From Myxococcota bacterium (lineage in GTDB: Bacteria > Myxococcota > UBA727 > JAHDBA01): a stretch of 33,355 nucleotides of DNA. The stretch lies in the NCBI GenBank assembly GCA_020627505.1, contig JAHDGS010000013.1:2862-36216 (forward strand). The letters are read 5' to 3'. The notes below the pieces were generated by a model. The model was not told the origin of the DNA and searched no databases. It saw nothing but the letters and a program-made list of their open reading frames with translations. This document shows, in pieces, positions 1 through 8,335 of this stretch; position 1 is the stretch's first letter; each line of letters begins with the position of its first letter. The translations under genes and the position numbers were made by a program.

Positions 1-876
1 CATTACCAGTTTAACCAATTTCGCTATGCTCTATTTTATTATGATCGTGTCTCCAGAGACTCTTCGGCATGGCTAGACTCTTTATTTGAAGGCGCATGGG
101 CACATTTCAGATTAGCACAGTACGAGAATACCTTAGGCAACTTGGTGACGCTGCAATCCCCGTTTTTCAAAGATGAGTATTATCCTGAAAGTCATATTTT
201 GAAGGCGATCACATTTCACGAAAACTGTCGTTACCCAGAAGCACGTTCGTTCTTAGAGGAGTTCAAAGAGCGTTATGGAACTGTTCGTTCCGAAATCGAT
301 CGTATGTTGGGCGAGGACGCGTCGTCTGATCGCTTTTTCCAGACCCTTCTCGATATGGAAGATCGGTTAAGTACAGGTGAAAGCGAACTCGACAGCAGTT
401 CACAGGACACGTTAGCACGGGTTTTGAGGCTGGCGATGTCGGATACACGCCTGAAAGATTTTAGGAAAGCGATTCGAGAGATCGATCAAGAAAAAGAAGA
501 AATGAATAAACTGCCCGGTTCTTTACTCCAAGGTATTGGAAGTGAGGCGATGACGGCGATGGCGCAACGTCGAGGGGAGATTATGAAACGTGCAGGCCAG
601 ATTTTGAAAATCAAACTGAAACGTGAGCAAGAGTTTTTAACGAATCTCTCGTCTCAATTATCACGTATCGAATTCGAAATATCGAAAGGGGAAAAATCTG
701 GGCTGGAGGCACAGATTCGAAATGAAGGACAAGCTGTACCGCTGAAAAACTATAAATATTCGGCGGCAACTGATGATGAACGTGTCTACTATCCATTTGA
801 TGGAGAATATTGGCGAGATGAACTCGGCACATATGAATACACGCTAACACATGGTTGCCGTGAAGGAGACGGCTGA
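1..876 (+). CDS. TPR protein, 3' part of gene (GltC/NfsC-like candidate)
   Basis: The frame is open from base 1, so the gene begins upstream of the window; an internal GTG at 142 is not a convincing start because the residues before it (YALFYYDRVSRDSSAWLDSL and following) already look like a TPR repeat. About 291 codons are visible. The first ~90 residues are TPR-like helix pairs (FEGAWAHFRLAQYENTL, then HENCRYPEARSFLEEF). The middle is a charged helical or coiled-coil stretch, and the tail contains YYPFDGEYWRDELGTYEY. The TGA stop overlaps the gltD ATG (TGATG), so the two are translationally coupled. In the Nfs paralogue cluster a TPR protein, NfsC, precedes NfsD, so a GltC/NfsC role in the periplasm or at the outer membrane is the best inference. 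The N-terminus, and hence any signal peptide, is not visible. Confidence 0.62.
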   Translation, partial: HYQFNQFRYALFYYDRVSRDSSAWLDSLFEGAWAHFRLAQYENTLGNLVTLQSPFFKDEYYPESHILKAITFHENCRYPEARSFLEEFKERYGTVRSEIDRMLGEDASSDRFFQTLLDMEDRLSTGESELDSSSQDTLARVLRLAMSDTRLKDFRKAIREIDQEKEEMNKLPGSLLQGIGSEAMTAMAQRRGEIMKRAGQILKIKLKREQEFLTNLSSQLSRIEFEISKGEKSGLEAQIRNEGQAVPLKNYKYSAATDDERVYYPFDGEYWRDELGTYEYTLTHGCREGDG

Positions 877-3800
877 TGTCGATCGTGAATAAAGCGACTC
901 AGGTGAGTGTGTTGATTTGTGTGCTTGGGCTTATAGCTCCAGCCACAACAGCGCAAAGCAAAAAATCAAGAGGTCCCAAGGGCGATCGTGTTCCAAAGGT
1001 CATCAAAGAAGAAAAACGGGAGAAAGTTGATACGGCTCAGCAAGGTCCGAATCTTTCTTATCGTGATTTTGGAATTAGACAGATCGAAATCAAGCTCGAA
1101 AAGAAACGGCGAGATCTGATCAATCGCCTTGATGACATTCTGGCCTCGAATCCACCAAAGCGTGAGCGTCCAGAATTGCTGTTCCAGAAAGCGGAGCTTT
1201 TCCAAGAGCAATCTCAATTTCATTTCTTTGAGGGAATGGGACTCGATGATAAAATTGGTGCAGCAGAAGACCGGAAAAATACACGCGCCGTTAAATCGCT
1301 GAAAGCGAAGAAAGCAGCAGAGCTCAAAAAGAGTCGTGACTGGGTTAGAGACGCTGTCATCTTGTACAAAGAAATCGAAGATGAACACCCGAAGTATCGA
1401 CGGATGCCAGAAGTTCTTTTTGCGCTTGGGCGCGCCTATTGGGATGCGCAATCTTATAAAAATGCACTTCAAGTATACCGAAAAATTGTTAAAAGTCATG
1501 GCAATAGCCAGTTTGTTCCAGATGCCTGGTTAGCGTTTGGTGAATACTATTTCGAATACAGTCCTGAGAACGAACGAGATTTGAATAAAGCGCTGAGTGC
1601 ATATAATAATGTCCTGAATTTTGAGGAGTCGATGGTTTATGGTTATGCCATCTATAAAAAGGGTTGGGTTCAATTTAACTTAAATCAATTTGAAGAGGCG
1701 GCCGAGCGATTCAAAGAAGTGATTCTTTACTCAGATATCAACAGCGAAATACTCGGCGAGCGTCGTTTAGCACTCGCGCGTGAGGCGCGTCGAGACTATG
1801 TGCTTGCCTATTCTCGTTTTGGCGCGGGGCAGGCTGCGAAAGCGTCGTTTGGTAAGCTCGCAAAAAATGATGAAGATTTATACAAGATGCTGAAACGTGT
1901 TGGTGACATGTATTATGGCGATGGTAAAGATCGTGATGCGATCGTTGTTTATCAAACACTGATGGACATGAAGCCGAATGACATTCGTAATCCGGTTTAC
2001 CAAGGCAAGATTGTTAAAGCGGCTCACCGCATAGGTACGAAAGAACAAGTGGTCAAGCAGTCTGAAAAATTGGTCGCATTGTTAACCAAAGCCCAGGGCC
2101 AAATGAAGCGTATTCCAAAGACGTCGACATCATATGATGAATCGAAAATGAACTATGATGAAGCTGAGCGTGTCACGGACAATGTTCTTCGCTCATTTAG
2201 TACCACGTGGCATAACGAGGCGAAGAAAACACGATACAAAGAAACATATGCAGCCGCCAAAGACATGTATGAGTTATATTTGAAAACGTTTGCCAAAAGA
2301 AAAGAGGCTTATGATATTCGATTTTATTATGCAGAATTGCTTTATCGGCTCGAAGATTTTGAGCATGCGGGTGAAGAGTACACCAAGGTGTTCAATGCAA
2401 GCAAGAAAGGTAAGTGGCGAGAAACATCGGCTGAAGAAGCTGTTCGTGCCTATGATGAGTTGATCAAAGATTACGATGCAGCACATCGAAAAGAAGAAGA
2501 AGCCAAACTTAAGAAAGATCCGAAGCTGAAGCTTAAAGAGCGTCCGATACCGCCGGTTAAAAATAAATACCTGGAGGCATGTGAAACATATGTTCGCAAC
2601 TATCCCAAAGGTGCAATTGCACCTGAGGCAAAATACTCGATCGCGCGTGTTCATTACGGATATGGATATTATGACAAAGCTGTCCCAGGATTCTTAAAAG
2701 TGATCAAGGAGCATCCAAAGCATAAGCGTGCAGAACAAGCTGCTGACTTGGTGCTTGATACATATAACCTGAAAAAAGATTGGGCGAATGTCGATAAGTA
2801 CGCGCGACAGTTTGTTCGCAACAAATACCTGATGCAAAATGCTGACTTTAAGTCACATGTTCAAGAGATTCTGGAGCAAGGGAGTTTTAAACGTATTCAG
2901 TTGCTTGAGAAGAAGCAAGAATATGCAGCAGCTGCAAAAGCCTATGTCGCTTTTACCAAAGAGTTTAGAAAGAGTGACCTGGGAGATAAAGCATTAGCAA
3001 ATGGTGCAGCCATGTATGCCCGCGCGGGAGAGATGGATAAGTCAATTCAAACGCGTAAGGAGTTGATTGCGCGCTATCCGAAGAGTGAGCTGGTGAAAGA
3101 TCAAGTCTACGCTGTTGCGGCAGGTTATGAGAATAAAACCGACTTCAAGAATGCGTCAACATGGCTCACAAAGTTTGCCGAGAAATACGCGAAAGATGAG
3201 CGCTCGCGTGACGCACTATTAAATGCGTCCGTATATCAAGAAGGGATTGGCGACGTAAGTGGCGCGATTGAAACCCGAAAATTATTTTTGAAACGGTATC
3301 CAAAAGATGAGGCGGCCATCGATGTTGCATACACCATCCCGCACGCTTATGAGCGTTCAAAGCAGTGGGTGTCGGCAGTGAAGGCTTACAATTCATTTGC
3401 TTCAAAGTATAAAAATGTGCCCGCAGGTCAAAGTCGAGCCGTGGCCGCACAATATAAAGCTGTCATTTTGAGTCAGCAACATTATAAAGGTGCCGCCAAA
3501 GCCGCAGAATCTCAATTGGTGTTACAAGCGAATCGTTATGGTGCATCTAAAGGTGAACAAGATCCTGCTGCTGATGGTGTCGCTTACGTGGCATTTCAAA
3601 GAGCAGAGAAAAAATTTGAAGCTTATCAAAAACAAAAGATTGCTTCGCCAAATAACACTAAACTTTTCCAGAAAAGTCTGAAAGATAAAAAGGACAAGAA
3701 CCGCGCTGCAGTGATTAAAGGCTATGTCGATGTGGTGAAGATGGGGAGTCCTGAGTGGGCAGTTGCGAGTTTGTATCGGGTTGCACAGGTGACCAAAAAT

Positions 3801-4187
3801 TTGATGCAGAGTATCAATGCGGTACCAGCACCTCGCGGATTCAACGCTGAACAAAGAGACATCTTTAAGCAACAGCTTGAAGAACTCACGTTGCCACTTG
3901 AAGACGATGTTGTTGGGGCAATGGATCGGTGTGTTGCAGAAAGTGGGCGCCTAGGTGTCTATAATGATTGGACTGAAAAATGTGTTGCTTATTTGCAGAA
4001 AAACCGACCTGAACAATATCCGAACGTTGATTCCGAAAAGATTGTTGATGTGAATATTCCACAAAAATCGACTTATCAATCATCATTCTTAGGCGCGGTA
4101 CTCAGTGAACCTGAGTTTTCGAAGGCAGTCGAGTTTGTTGAAGGCACTGCGCCGAATAAAGATCATGCACCCAAAGGAGGCGAATAA
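876..4187 (+). CDS. gltD: Large periplasmic TPR protein GltD (AgnA-like)
   Basis: This 1103-residue protein starts with a Sec signal peptide: a basic start, then hydrophobic VSVLICVLGLIAP, with likely cleavage after ATTA near residue 26. AAGGAG lies about 7 nt before the ATG, and the start overlaps the previous stop. Nearly all of the mature protein is TPR-like repeats, for example FALGRAYWDAQSYKNALQVY, YAIYKKGWVQFNLNQFEEAA and YSIARVHYGYGYYDKAVPGF, with Lys-rich linkers. In M. xanthus GltD/AgnA is a very large periplasmic TPR protein of the gliding machine, and NfsD is its sporulation paralogue. Length, export signal and position immediately before a TPR lipoprotein (GltE) all fit. The stop overlaps the gltE start (TAATG). 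The glt identity rests on order and architecture; an Nfs-type role is possible, but the downstream gltI and gltJ favour gliding. Confidence 0.75.
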   Translation: MSIVNKATQVSVLICVLGLIAPATTAQSKKSRGPKGDRVPKVIKEEKREKVDTAQQGPNLSYRDFGIRQIEIKLEKKRRDLINRLDDILASNPPKRERPELLFQKAELFQEQSQFHFFEGMGLDDKIGAAEDRKNTRAVKSLKAKKAAELKKSRDWVRDAVILYKEIEDEHPKYRRMPEVLFALGRAYWDAQSYKNALQVYRKIVKSHGNSQFVPDAWLAFGEYYFEYSPENERDLNKALSAYNNVLNFEESMVYGYAIYKKGWVQFNLNQFEEAAERFKEVILYSDINSEILGERRLALAREARRDYVLAYSRFGAGQAAKASFGKLAKNDEDLYKMLKRVGDMYYGDGKDRDAIVVYQTLMDMKPNDIRNPVYQGKIVKAAHRIGTKEQVVKQSEKLVALLTKAQGQMKRIPKTSTSYDESKMNYDEAERVTDNVLRSFSTTWHNEAKKTRYKETYAAAKDMYELYLKTFAKRKEAYDIRFYYAELLYRLEDFEHAGEEYTKVFNASKKGKWRETSAEEAVRAYDELIKDYDAAHRKEEEAKLKKDPKLKLKERPIPPVKNKYLEACETYVRNYPKGAIAPEAKYSIARVHYGYGYYDKAVPGFLKVIKEHPKHKRAEQAADLVLDTYNLKKDWANVDKYARQFVRNKYLMQNADFKSHVQEILEQGSFKRIQLLEKKQEYAAAAKAYVAFTKEFRKSDLGDKALANGAAMYARAGEMDKSIQTRKELIARYPKSELVKDQVYAVAAGYENKTDFKNASTWLTKFAEKYAKDERSRDALLNASVYQEGIGDVSGAIETRKLFLKRYPKDEAAIDVAYTIPHAYERSKQWVSAVKAYNSFASKYKNVPAGQSRAVAAQYKAVILSQQHYKGAAKAAESQLVLQANRYGASKGEQDPAADGVAYVAFQRAEKKFEAYQKQKIASPNNTKLFQKSLKDKKDKNRAAVIKGYVDVVKMGSPEWAVASLYRVAQVTKNLMQSINAVPAPRGFNAEQRDIFKQQLEELTLPLEDDVVGAMDRCVAESGRLGVYNDWTEKCVAYLQKNRPEQYPNVDSEKIVDVNIPQKSTYQSSFLGAVLSEPEFSKAVEFVEGTAPNKDHAPKGGE

Positions 4188-5548
4188 TGTTGAAGAATAT
4201 TTATGCCATCACACTTATGATTGGTCTCTTGGGTTCAGGCTGTGCTTCGAAGCAAAAAACAGATTCAAAATCTTCTGCCAAAGCAGAAGAGGTCCCAGCG
4301 TTAAATGTTGAACGTCGTGCAGACGAAAGCGAAGATGAGTTCCGCGTTCGAAAGGAAAGCCGTGAAGCTTTTCGAGCAGGTGTGATCGAAGTCAAGAAGA
4401 ACATCAAATCGAATAAGGCAACATCTTTGTTTAAGAAGGCGGTGAAAACAGATCCATCTTTTGGGTGGCCTGCTTATAACCTGGGTGTGCAAGCACAACA
4501 TGCTGGGCAGACGACCGTTGCGATTCAATATTATCAAGCTGCGCTGAAAGCTGATCCGAAGATCGATCCAGCGATACGCAACCTTGGGTTGCTACTTGGA
4601 CAAACAAGCTCCGAAACGGAACTGGCACGTTTTTATCGCTCGGCATTATCAAATGCGCCTGAATCAGCATGGGCCCGTGTGGGTCTCGCAGAACTGGCCC
4701 GAAATAATGACAACCAAAAGAAAAGCATGGAGCTCGCACGTGAAGCGCTGAAGTATAACGCAAAGCTTGTACCGGCATATGAGGTTTTAGCAGTCGGTTA
4801 CGCGGATGCGAAAAAGAATTCTCTCGCACGTTTATATGCCTTACGCGGGCAGCAGCTTGATGTGAATAACATTGAACTTGATTATGCGTTAGCGAAGGTC
4901 TTGTTGCTTGAAAATGATGTGAGTGCAGGGCGTGCCTTATTGAAGCGGATCTTATCAAAAGAACCGAATCATGAGGGGGCTCGCAAAGCATTTTTGGCAA
5001 TCGTGACCAAACGAAAAGATTGGGCAGGTGTCGCAGCACAACTCAAAGAGATTAGCGAGTTGGGTGTTCGTGATGCGGCATTATTTAATAACTTAGGTGT
5101 CGCACTTAAGGGACAAGGCCGTTTTGGTGATGCGCAAAAAGCATATGAAAAAGCCTTGTCGATTGACGCCGGTTTTGAAGAGGCGCAATGGAACCTTGGT
5201 TTATTAGCGTTGCAACAACTTAAAGACGCGGATAAAGCGAAAACTGCATTCAATGCTTATGCACGACTGAACCCCAAAGGTTACCGCGCTGTTTCACCAT
5301 GGGTGAAGAAAGCAGATGACTTGAAAAAATCACAAATGGAAGAAGAACGTATGCTTCGCGAAATGGAAGCCGAAGAAAAACGCATGGAGGCAGAGGCTCA
5401 GAAAGAGGCAGCTGAAGCCAAACGGCGTGCAGCCGAAGGGCCAAGTCCTGAAGAAATTGCGGCTGAAAAACAACGCCAAGCGGAAGAAGAAGCGCGAATT
5501 GCCGCGGCAAAGAAGAAAGCTGCCGCAAAGGCGCGGGCACGTCGTTAA
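4187..5548 (+). CDS. gltE: Outer-membrane TPR lipoprotein GltE (AglT-like), possibly truncated by an in-frame stop
   Basis: The 453-residue product starts with a lipoprotein signal, IGLLGSGC, with lipid-modified Cys19; Ala at +2 predicts outer-membrane sorting. AAAGGAGG precedes the ATG. Residues ~65-385 are TPR units (YNLGVQAQHAGQTTVAIQYY, LFNNLGVALKGQGRFGDAQK, AQWNLGLLALQ). Residues ~385-453 are a highly charged Glu/Ala/Lys/Arg helix. In M. xanthus GltE/AglT is a TPR outer-membrane component of the gliding complex, encoded between gltD and gltF as here. The TAA at 5546-5548 is followed in the same frame by 23 codons of matching composition and then TGA at 5618-5620, so the ancestral protein was probably 477 residues. 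The last codons before the TAA are CGT CGT. Confidence 0.75.
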   Translation: MLKNIYAITLMIGLLGSGCASKQKTDSKSSAKAEEVPALNVERRADESEDEFRVRKESREAFRAGVIEVKKNIKSNKATSLFKKAVKTDPSFGWPAYNLGVQAQHAGQTTVAIQYYQAALKADPKIDPAIRNLGLLLGQTSSETELARFYRSALSNAPESAWARVGLAELARNNDNQKKSMELAREALKYNAKLVPAYEVLAVGYADAKKNSLARLYALRGQQLDVNNIELDYALAKVLLLENDVSAGRALLKRILSKEPNHEGARKAFLAIVTKRKDWAGVAAQLKEISELGVRDAALFNNLGVALKGQGRFGDAQKAYEKALSIDAGFEEAQWNLGLLALQQLKDADKAKTAFNAYARLNPKGYRAVSPWVKKADDLKKSQMEEERMLREMEAEEKRMEAEAQKEAAEAKRRAAEGPSPEEIAAEKQRQAEEEARIAAAKKKAAAKARARR

Positions 5549-5620
5549 AGGCAACGGGCAGCTGCCAAAAAGAAGACAGCAAAGAAAAAGGCAAGCTCAG
5601 ACGAGGATTTCTTGGATTGA
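5549..5620 (+). other. In-frame continuation of gltE beyond its TAA stop
   Basis: Directly after the TAA at 5546-5548 the same frame reads RQRAAAKKKTAKKK, then ends SSDEDFLD before TGA (5618-5620). This continues the Ala/Lys/Arg tail of GltE without any phase change and closes with an acidic, hydrophobic end typical of a true C-terminus. The segment has no start codon or ribosome binding site of its own. It could reflect a recent nonsense change (CAA, GAA or AAA to TAA), stop readthrough, or a base-call error. Confidence 0.7.
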
Positions 5621-5661
5621 TGGCTCATTTAAAGACATGTAGGACACGCTCGCACGGATAT

Positions 5662-5691
5662 TTGACGAAGGCGAGACAGGTGGGATTTAAT
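5662..5691 (+). promoter_or_regulatory. Candidate sigma-70-type promoter of gltF
   Basis: TTGACG (5662-5667) lies 18 nt before TTTAAT (5686-5691), each matching five of six consensus bases. The predicted transcript would begin about 10 nt before the gltF ATG, with AAGGG at 5701-5705 as ribosome binding site. The -35 half lies in a 12-nt string, ATATTTGACGAA (5658-5669), that recurs upstream of gltH. A 5-bp inverted repeat CTCGC/GCGAG (5649-5653, 5671-5675) brackets the -35 box. The 157 bases between the gltE stop and gltF otherwise hold only the gltE tail continuation. Confidence 0.45.
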
Positions 5692-5708
5692 ATATAGTAG
5701 AAGGGTTG

Positions 5709-5993
5709 ATGAAGATGAAAAAGAGATCATTATTGAGTACCGTACTGTTCATTGTTTTGATGACGATGGGGACCAGCCTATTCGCTCAAGACGAGGGCGA
5801 AGGCGGTGATGGTGTGACATTTGAGTACGCCAAACGAACTGTGATCAATTTTGATGATGATACCATTGAAGGAAGTTTAAGAACACCAGACGGCCAATAT
5901 CTCGAGGTCCGAAAACAAGTTCGGCACGAGTCGTTGATTAGAATACGTCGTCATTTCAAACAGTCTGTTTTGGGCTCGTTTTCAAATTTGTAG
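5709..5993 (+). CDS. gltF: Small secreted gliding-complex protein GltF-like
   Basis: A short exported protein of about 94 residues. The start is taken as ATG 5709; ATG 5715 (MKKRSLLSTVLF) has better spacing from AAGGG at 5701-5705 and is an equally good choice, while the TTG at 5706 is not favoured. The N-terminus is a clear signal peptide (KKRSLLSTVLFIVLMTMG, cleavage near LFAQ), followed by an acidic Gly/Glu patch (DEGEGGDG). The compact remainder ends RRHFKQSVLGSFSNL. In M. xanthus GltF is a small protein encoded between gltE and gltG and associated with the periplasmic complex; size, export signal and position match. I recognise it by context more than by sequence. gltG follows after 10 bp. 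Confidence 0.6.
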   Translation: MKMKKRSLLSTVLFIVLMTMGTSLFAQDEGEGGDGVTFEYAKRTVINFDDDTIEGSLRTPDGQYLEVRKQVRHESLIRIRRHFKQSVLGSFSNL

Positions 5994-6003
5994 GGGGAGA
6001 GTT

Positions 6004-8154
6004 ATGACAACAATTCAATTAGATGTCAGTCGAGACGGAAAAGTTGTTCATAGTGAAAACTTTGAGCGAGAGACGATCAAAATTGGTCGACTTGCGTCGG
6101 CACATCTACGCCTCGAAGATGAAGCTGTTTTTCGAATCCATGCTGTGATCGAAGTGCTTGACGGCGGAAAAGAAGTGTCGATTGTCGATATGGGATCGCC
6201 TGCTGGGACATTGGTCAATGGTGAAAAAATCAGACGACATCGATTGAATTCAGGTGATGTGATTCGCATCGCGGATTATGAAATTGTATGCCAAGTCAAT
6301 ATTTCGGAGGTCCAGACTGAGCTCAAAACCAAGGTCGCAAACCTTGAAGAAGTTGAAGCGCAGATGCGGCAAATGGAAGACGCGACCAAAGTGGTTGACG
6401 TCAATCAAAACCGGGCTTCAGATCCATTTCTAGATCAACATACACAAGCCCTTGCAGAGGACTCGATTGTTGCAGAAATTAACTCTTTAAAGAAAATACC
6501 TTCTCAAGAAGGGGCGCCAGTCGCCGCTGCAGCACCTCAAGTTGAAAGCCGGAAGGCTGTGCCGCTTGATACGGTTGAAGATAATCCAGTTGAAGCAGGT
6601 GATTTTGGGAAGCTACCGCAGGCCAATCGTCTGTCTGCGACGGAGGCGACCGGCAGTTTAACGCTCGCACAATCGAATCATGGATTAAAGCAGGCGACCT
6701 CTAAAAAGCTGCGTAGTCGAGAAGAAGCGTTGAGTGGCCCAGCGTTGCCACATCCTGATGATACCAACGATCGGGAGATTTCTTCTGAGCGGCGTGTCGC
6801 TGAGGTGACCTTGTATTGGGGATCTGATGTTGCAACCGTTCGTCGCTTCGAGGCAGTCTCCGCTGGTGGAAAAGTCAAAAAAGATGCGGATGGCTCCGTT
6901 GTGATTGGTACATCTGACGATGCAGATATTTTTGTGCCGGTCGAAGCGCTGGGTGCAGGTGAGGCGCATACCTTATTGGTTCAGCAACCAGGTGTTGCGG
7001 AGTGGGATATTCGTATTTCACCCCAAATGTCTGGGTCTGTTTCATGGAAGGGGGAAACATTTGCGCTACAGGATTTTCCTGGTTTGAAGCATACAGGGCG
7101 TCCAGATTCGATTACGCTACGTGATGGTATGATCGTTCAGCTTAGTTTTGGGCACTTCACAACAGAAATTCGTCACTCGGAGAAAGCGCGCGTTGTCCCG
7201 TTCATTCCGTACTACGACACCATGTTTCTTAATACGATGATGATCACATTATTCGCCATGCTATTTACCATCGGTGGCTTCATGTTCACCCTTGGAGAGT
7301 TGGGTGATGGCGAAGATGACTTGATGAGTAACCTCAGTGAATTTGAATCGGTGATTCTTGAGCCACCTGAAAAAGATGTTCATAAAGCAACGCTTGATGG
7401 TGGGGGTGAAAAATCGAAAGCGTATAAAGACGAGCAAGGTAAAGCTGGTAAGAAGAAGGCGAAACCAAATAAAAAGAACCGTATGGCGATCAAAGGTGAG
7501 AAACGTGACAATAAAGCACTCGTCTCACAAAAAATGGCAGCGCTTTTTGGTGGTGGCCCCGGCGCGACAGGCTTGTTGAAGTTTGACGGTGATGCGGATG
7601 GCAGTGGTGAGATGATGGCTGCTTTGGGTAATATCACAGGTTCGCAAATTGGTGATGCGCACGGTAATGGTGGTATTGGGCTTTCTGGCAATGGTGCTGG
7701 TGGCGGCGGTGATGGAACTGGAACAATCGGTATTGGTAATGTCGGCACACGAGGTATGGGTGGTGGTAATGGCTCAGGTTATGGTGGTGCTGGCGGTGGT
7801 TTTGGTGGCAAAAAATATAAAAATGTTGGTGTCAGTGTTGGTAAGCCAAAAGTTCGCGGTAGTATGGATGCAGCGATCATTAAACGAATTGTGCGTGAGC
7901 ACATGAACGAGATTCGTTATTGCTATGAAAAAGAATTGAATCGAAATCCGGGTCTATTTGGTAAGATCATTATGAACTGGACGATTGGGCCAACAGGCTC
8001 TGTGTTGAACGCTCGTAAAGCGGCATCTCAGATGAATAATGCAGCAGTTGAGGGTTGTATGGCACGTAAGATTAAGCGCTGGAAGTTCCCACGCCCCAAA
8101 GGCGGTGGTGAAGTAGTGGTCAACTATCCATTTGTGTTTAAGCCATCAAACTAG
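6004..8154 (+). CDS. gltG: Inner-membrane FHA and TonB-C-type gliding protein GltG (PglI-like)
   Basis: This 716-residue protein has a GGGGGAG ribosome site just before the ATG. Residues 1-100 form an FHA domain (IGRLASAHLRLED, then LVNGEKI and DVIRIADYEIV), although the usual phosphopeptide-binding Ser before R-x-H is Phe here (VFRIHA). A second beta-rich domain spans ~265-390. One membrane helix lies at ~404-426 (FLNTMMITLFAMLFTIGGFM). A Lys-rich linker and a Gly-rich stretch (~513-603) lead to a C-terminal AgmX/PglI TonB-like domain (~614-716) with paired Cys640 and Cys685 and the typical RKIKRWKFPRP. The layout predicts a cytoplasmic FHA sensor, a periplasm-spanning flexible arm and a C-terminal outer-membrane contact. 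In M. xanthus GltG and GltJ both have this plan. The domain order leaves little doubt about the family; gltG versus nfsG rests on the neighbours. Confidence 0.85.
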   Translation: MTTIQLDVSRDGKVVHSENFERETIKIGRLASAHLRLEDEAVFRIHAVIEVLDGGKEVSIVDMGSPAGTLVNGEKIRRHRLNSGDVIRIADYEIVCQVNISEVQTELKTKVANLEEVEAQMRQMEDATKVVDVNQNRASDPFLDQHTQALAEDSIVAEINSLKKIPSQEGAPVAAAAPQVESRKAVPLDTVEDNPVEAGDFGKLPQANRLSATEATGSLTLAQSNHGLKQATSKKLRSREEALSGPALPHPDDTNDREISSERRVAEVTLYWGSDVATVRRFEAVSAGGKVKKDADGSVVIGTSDDADIFVPVEALGAGEAHTLLVQQPGVAEWDIRISPQMSGSVSWKGETFALQDFPGLKHTGRPDSITLRDGMIVQLSFGHFTTEIRHSEKARVVPFIPYYDTMFLNTMMITLFAMLFTIGGFMFTLGELGDGEDDLMSNLSEFESVILEPPEKDVHKATLDGGGEKSKAYKDEQGKAGKKKAKPNKKNRMAIKGEKRDNKALVSQKMAALFGGGPGATGLLKFDGDADGSGEMMAALGNITGSQIGDAHGNGGIGLSGNGAGGGGDGTGTIGIGNVGTRGMGGGNGSGYGGAGGGFGGKKYKNVGVSVGKPKVRGSMDAAIIKRIVREHMNEIRYCYEKELNRNPGLFGKIIMNWTIGPTGSVLNARKAASQMNNAAVEGCMARKIKRWKFPRPKGGGEVVVNYPFVFKPSN
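7546..7812 (+). repeat. Gly-rich low-complexity coding repeat in gltG
   Basis: Degenerate GGT/GGC-rich DNA encodes about 90 residues of Gly, Asn and Ser (for example GNGAGGGGDGTGTIG). It lies between the Lys-rich linker and the TonB-like C-terminal domain, so it probably serves as an extended flexible arm across the periplasm. The reverse strand gives a proline-rich shadow frame that is not a gene. Confidence 0.8.
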
Positions 8155-8180
8155 ATGAATGGTCTACAACGCTAAAGAAT

Positions 8181-8219
8181 GAGGCGTATTTCCACAGTGA
8201 ATGCGCCTTTTCTCTTTTT
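8181..8219 (+). terminator. Rho-independent terminator after gltG
   Basis: GGCGTATT (8183-8190) and AATGCGCC (8200-8207) form an 8-bp stem with one U-G wobble and a 9-nt loop, followed by TTTTCTCTTTTT (8208-8219). It starts 26 bp after the gltG stop, so it should end the gltC-to-gltG transcript at least partly before gltH. Confidence 0.75.
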
Positions 8220-8228
8220 GTGATTTAT

Positions 8229-8249
8229 TGAGACGCCGATCCAGTCTCA
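8229..8249. promoter_or_regulatory. Perfect 6-bp inverted repeat upstream of gltH (possible operator)
   Basis: TGAGAC (8229-8234) and GTCTCA (8244-8249) are separated by 9 bp. There is no T-tract on either side, so it does not look like a second terminator. The two-turn spacing would suit a dimeric regulator, but chance is not excluded for arms this short. Confidence 0.25.
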
Positions 8250-8266
8250 TTTGAAGACATCCTGCC

Positions 8267-8278
8267 ATATTTGACGAA
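8267..8278 (+). promoter_or_regulatory. Box shared with the gltF promoter, upstream of gltH
   Basis: The string ATATTTGACGAA is identical to 5658-5669 upstream of gltF and contains a TTGACG -35-like hexamer (8271-8276). No convincing -10 lies 16-18 nt downstream; TAAAGG begins 20 nt after the hexamer. The box is about 58 bp before the gltH start and just past the terminator, as expected for a promoter of the second transcription unit. Confidence 0.4.
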
Positions 8279-8325
8279 TAAATGGATTGCCGAACCTAAA
8301 GGGAGTATCCTGAACATATCAATTT

Positions 8326-8330
8326 GGAGG
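8326..8330 (+). promoter_or_regulatory. Ribosome binding site fixing the gltH start
   Basis: GGAGG lies 5 nt before ATG 8336. It decides against the longer TTG start at 8324, which would overlap it. Confidence 0.8.
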
Positions 8331-8335
8331 GATAT

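Noticed and set aside
966-1499. 177-codon minus-strand frame inside gltD
   Set aside because: Antisense to a clear TPR gene, with Phe/Leu-rich composition produced by AAA/GAA codons on the coding strand.
1-8154. Nfs spore-coat export cluster instead of gliding
   Set aside because: The first genes fit both families, but the giant GltI and the zinc-ribbon/GYF GltJ next to them are gliding-cluster hallmarks. The alternative is kept as a caveat.
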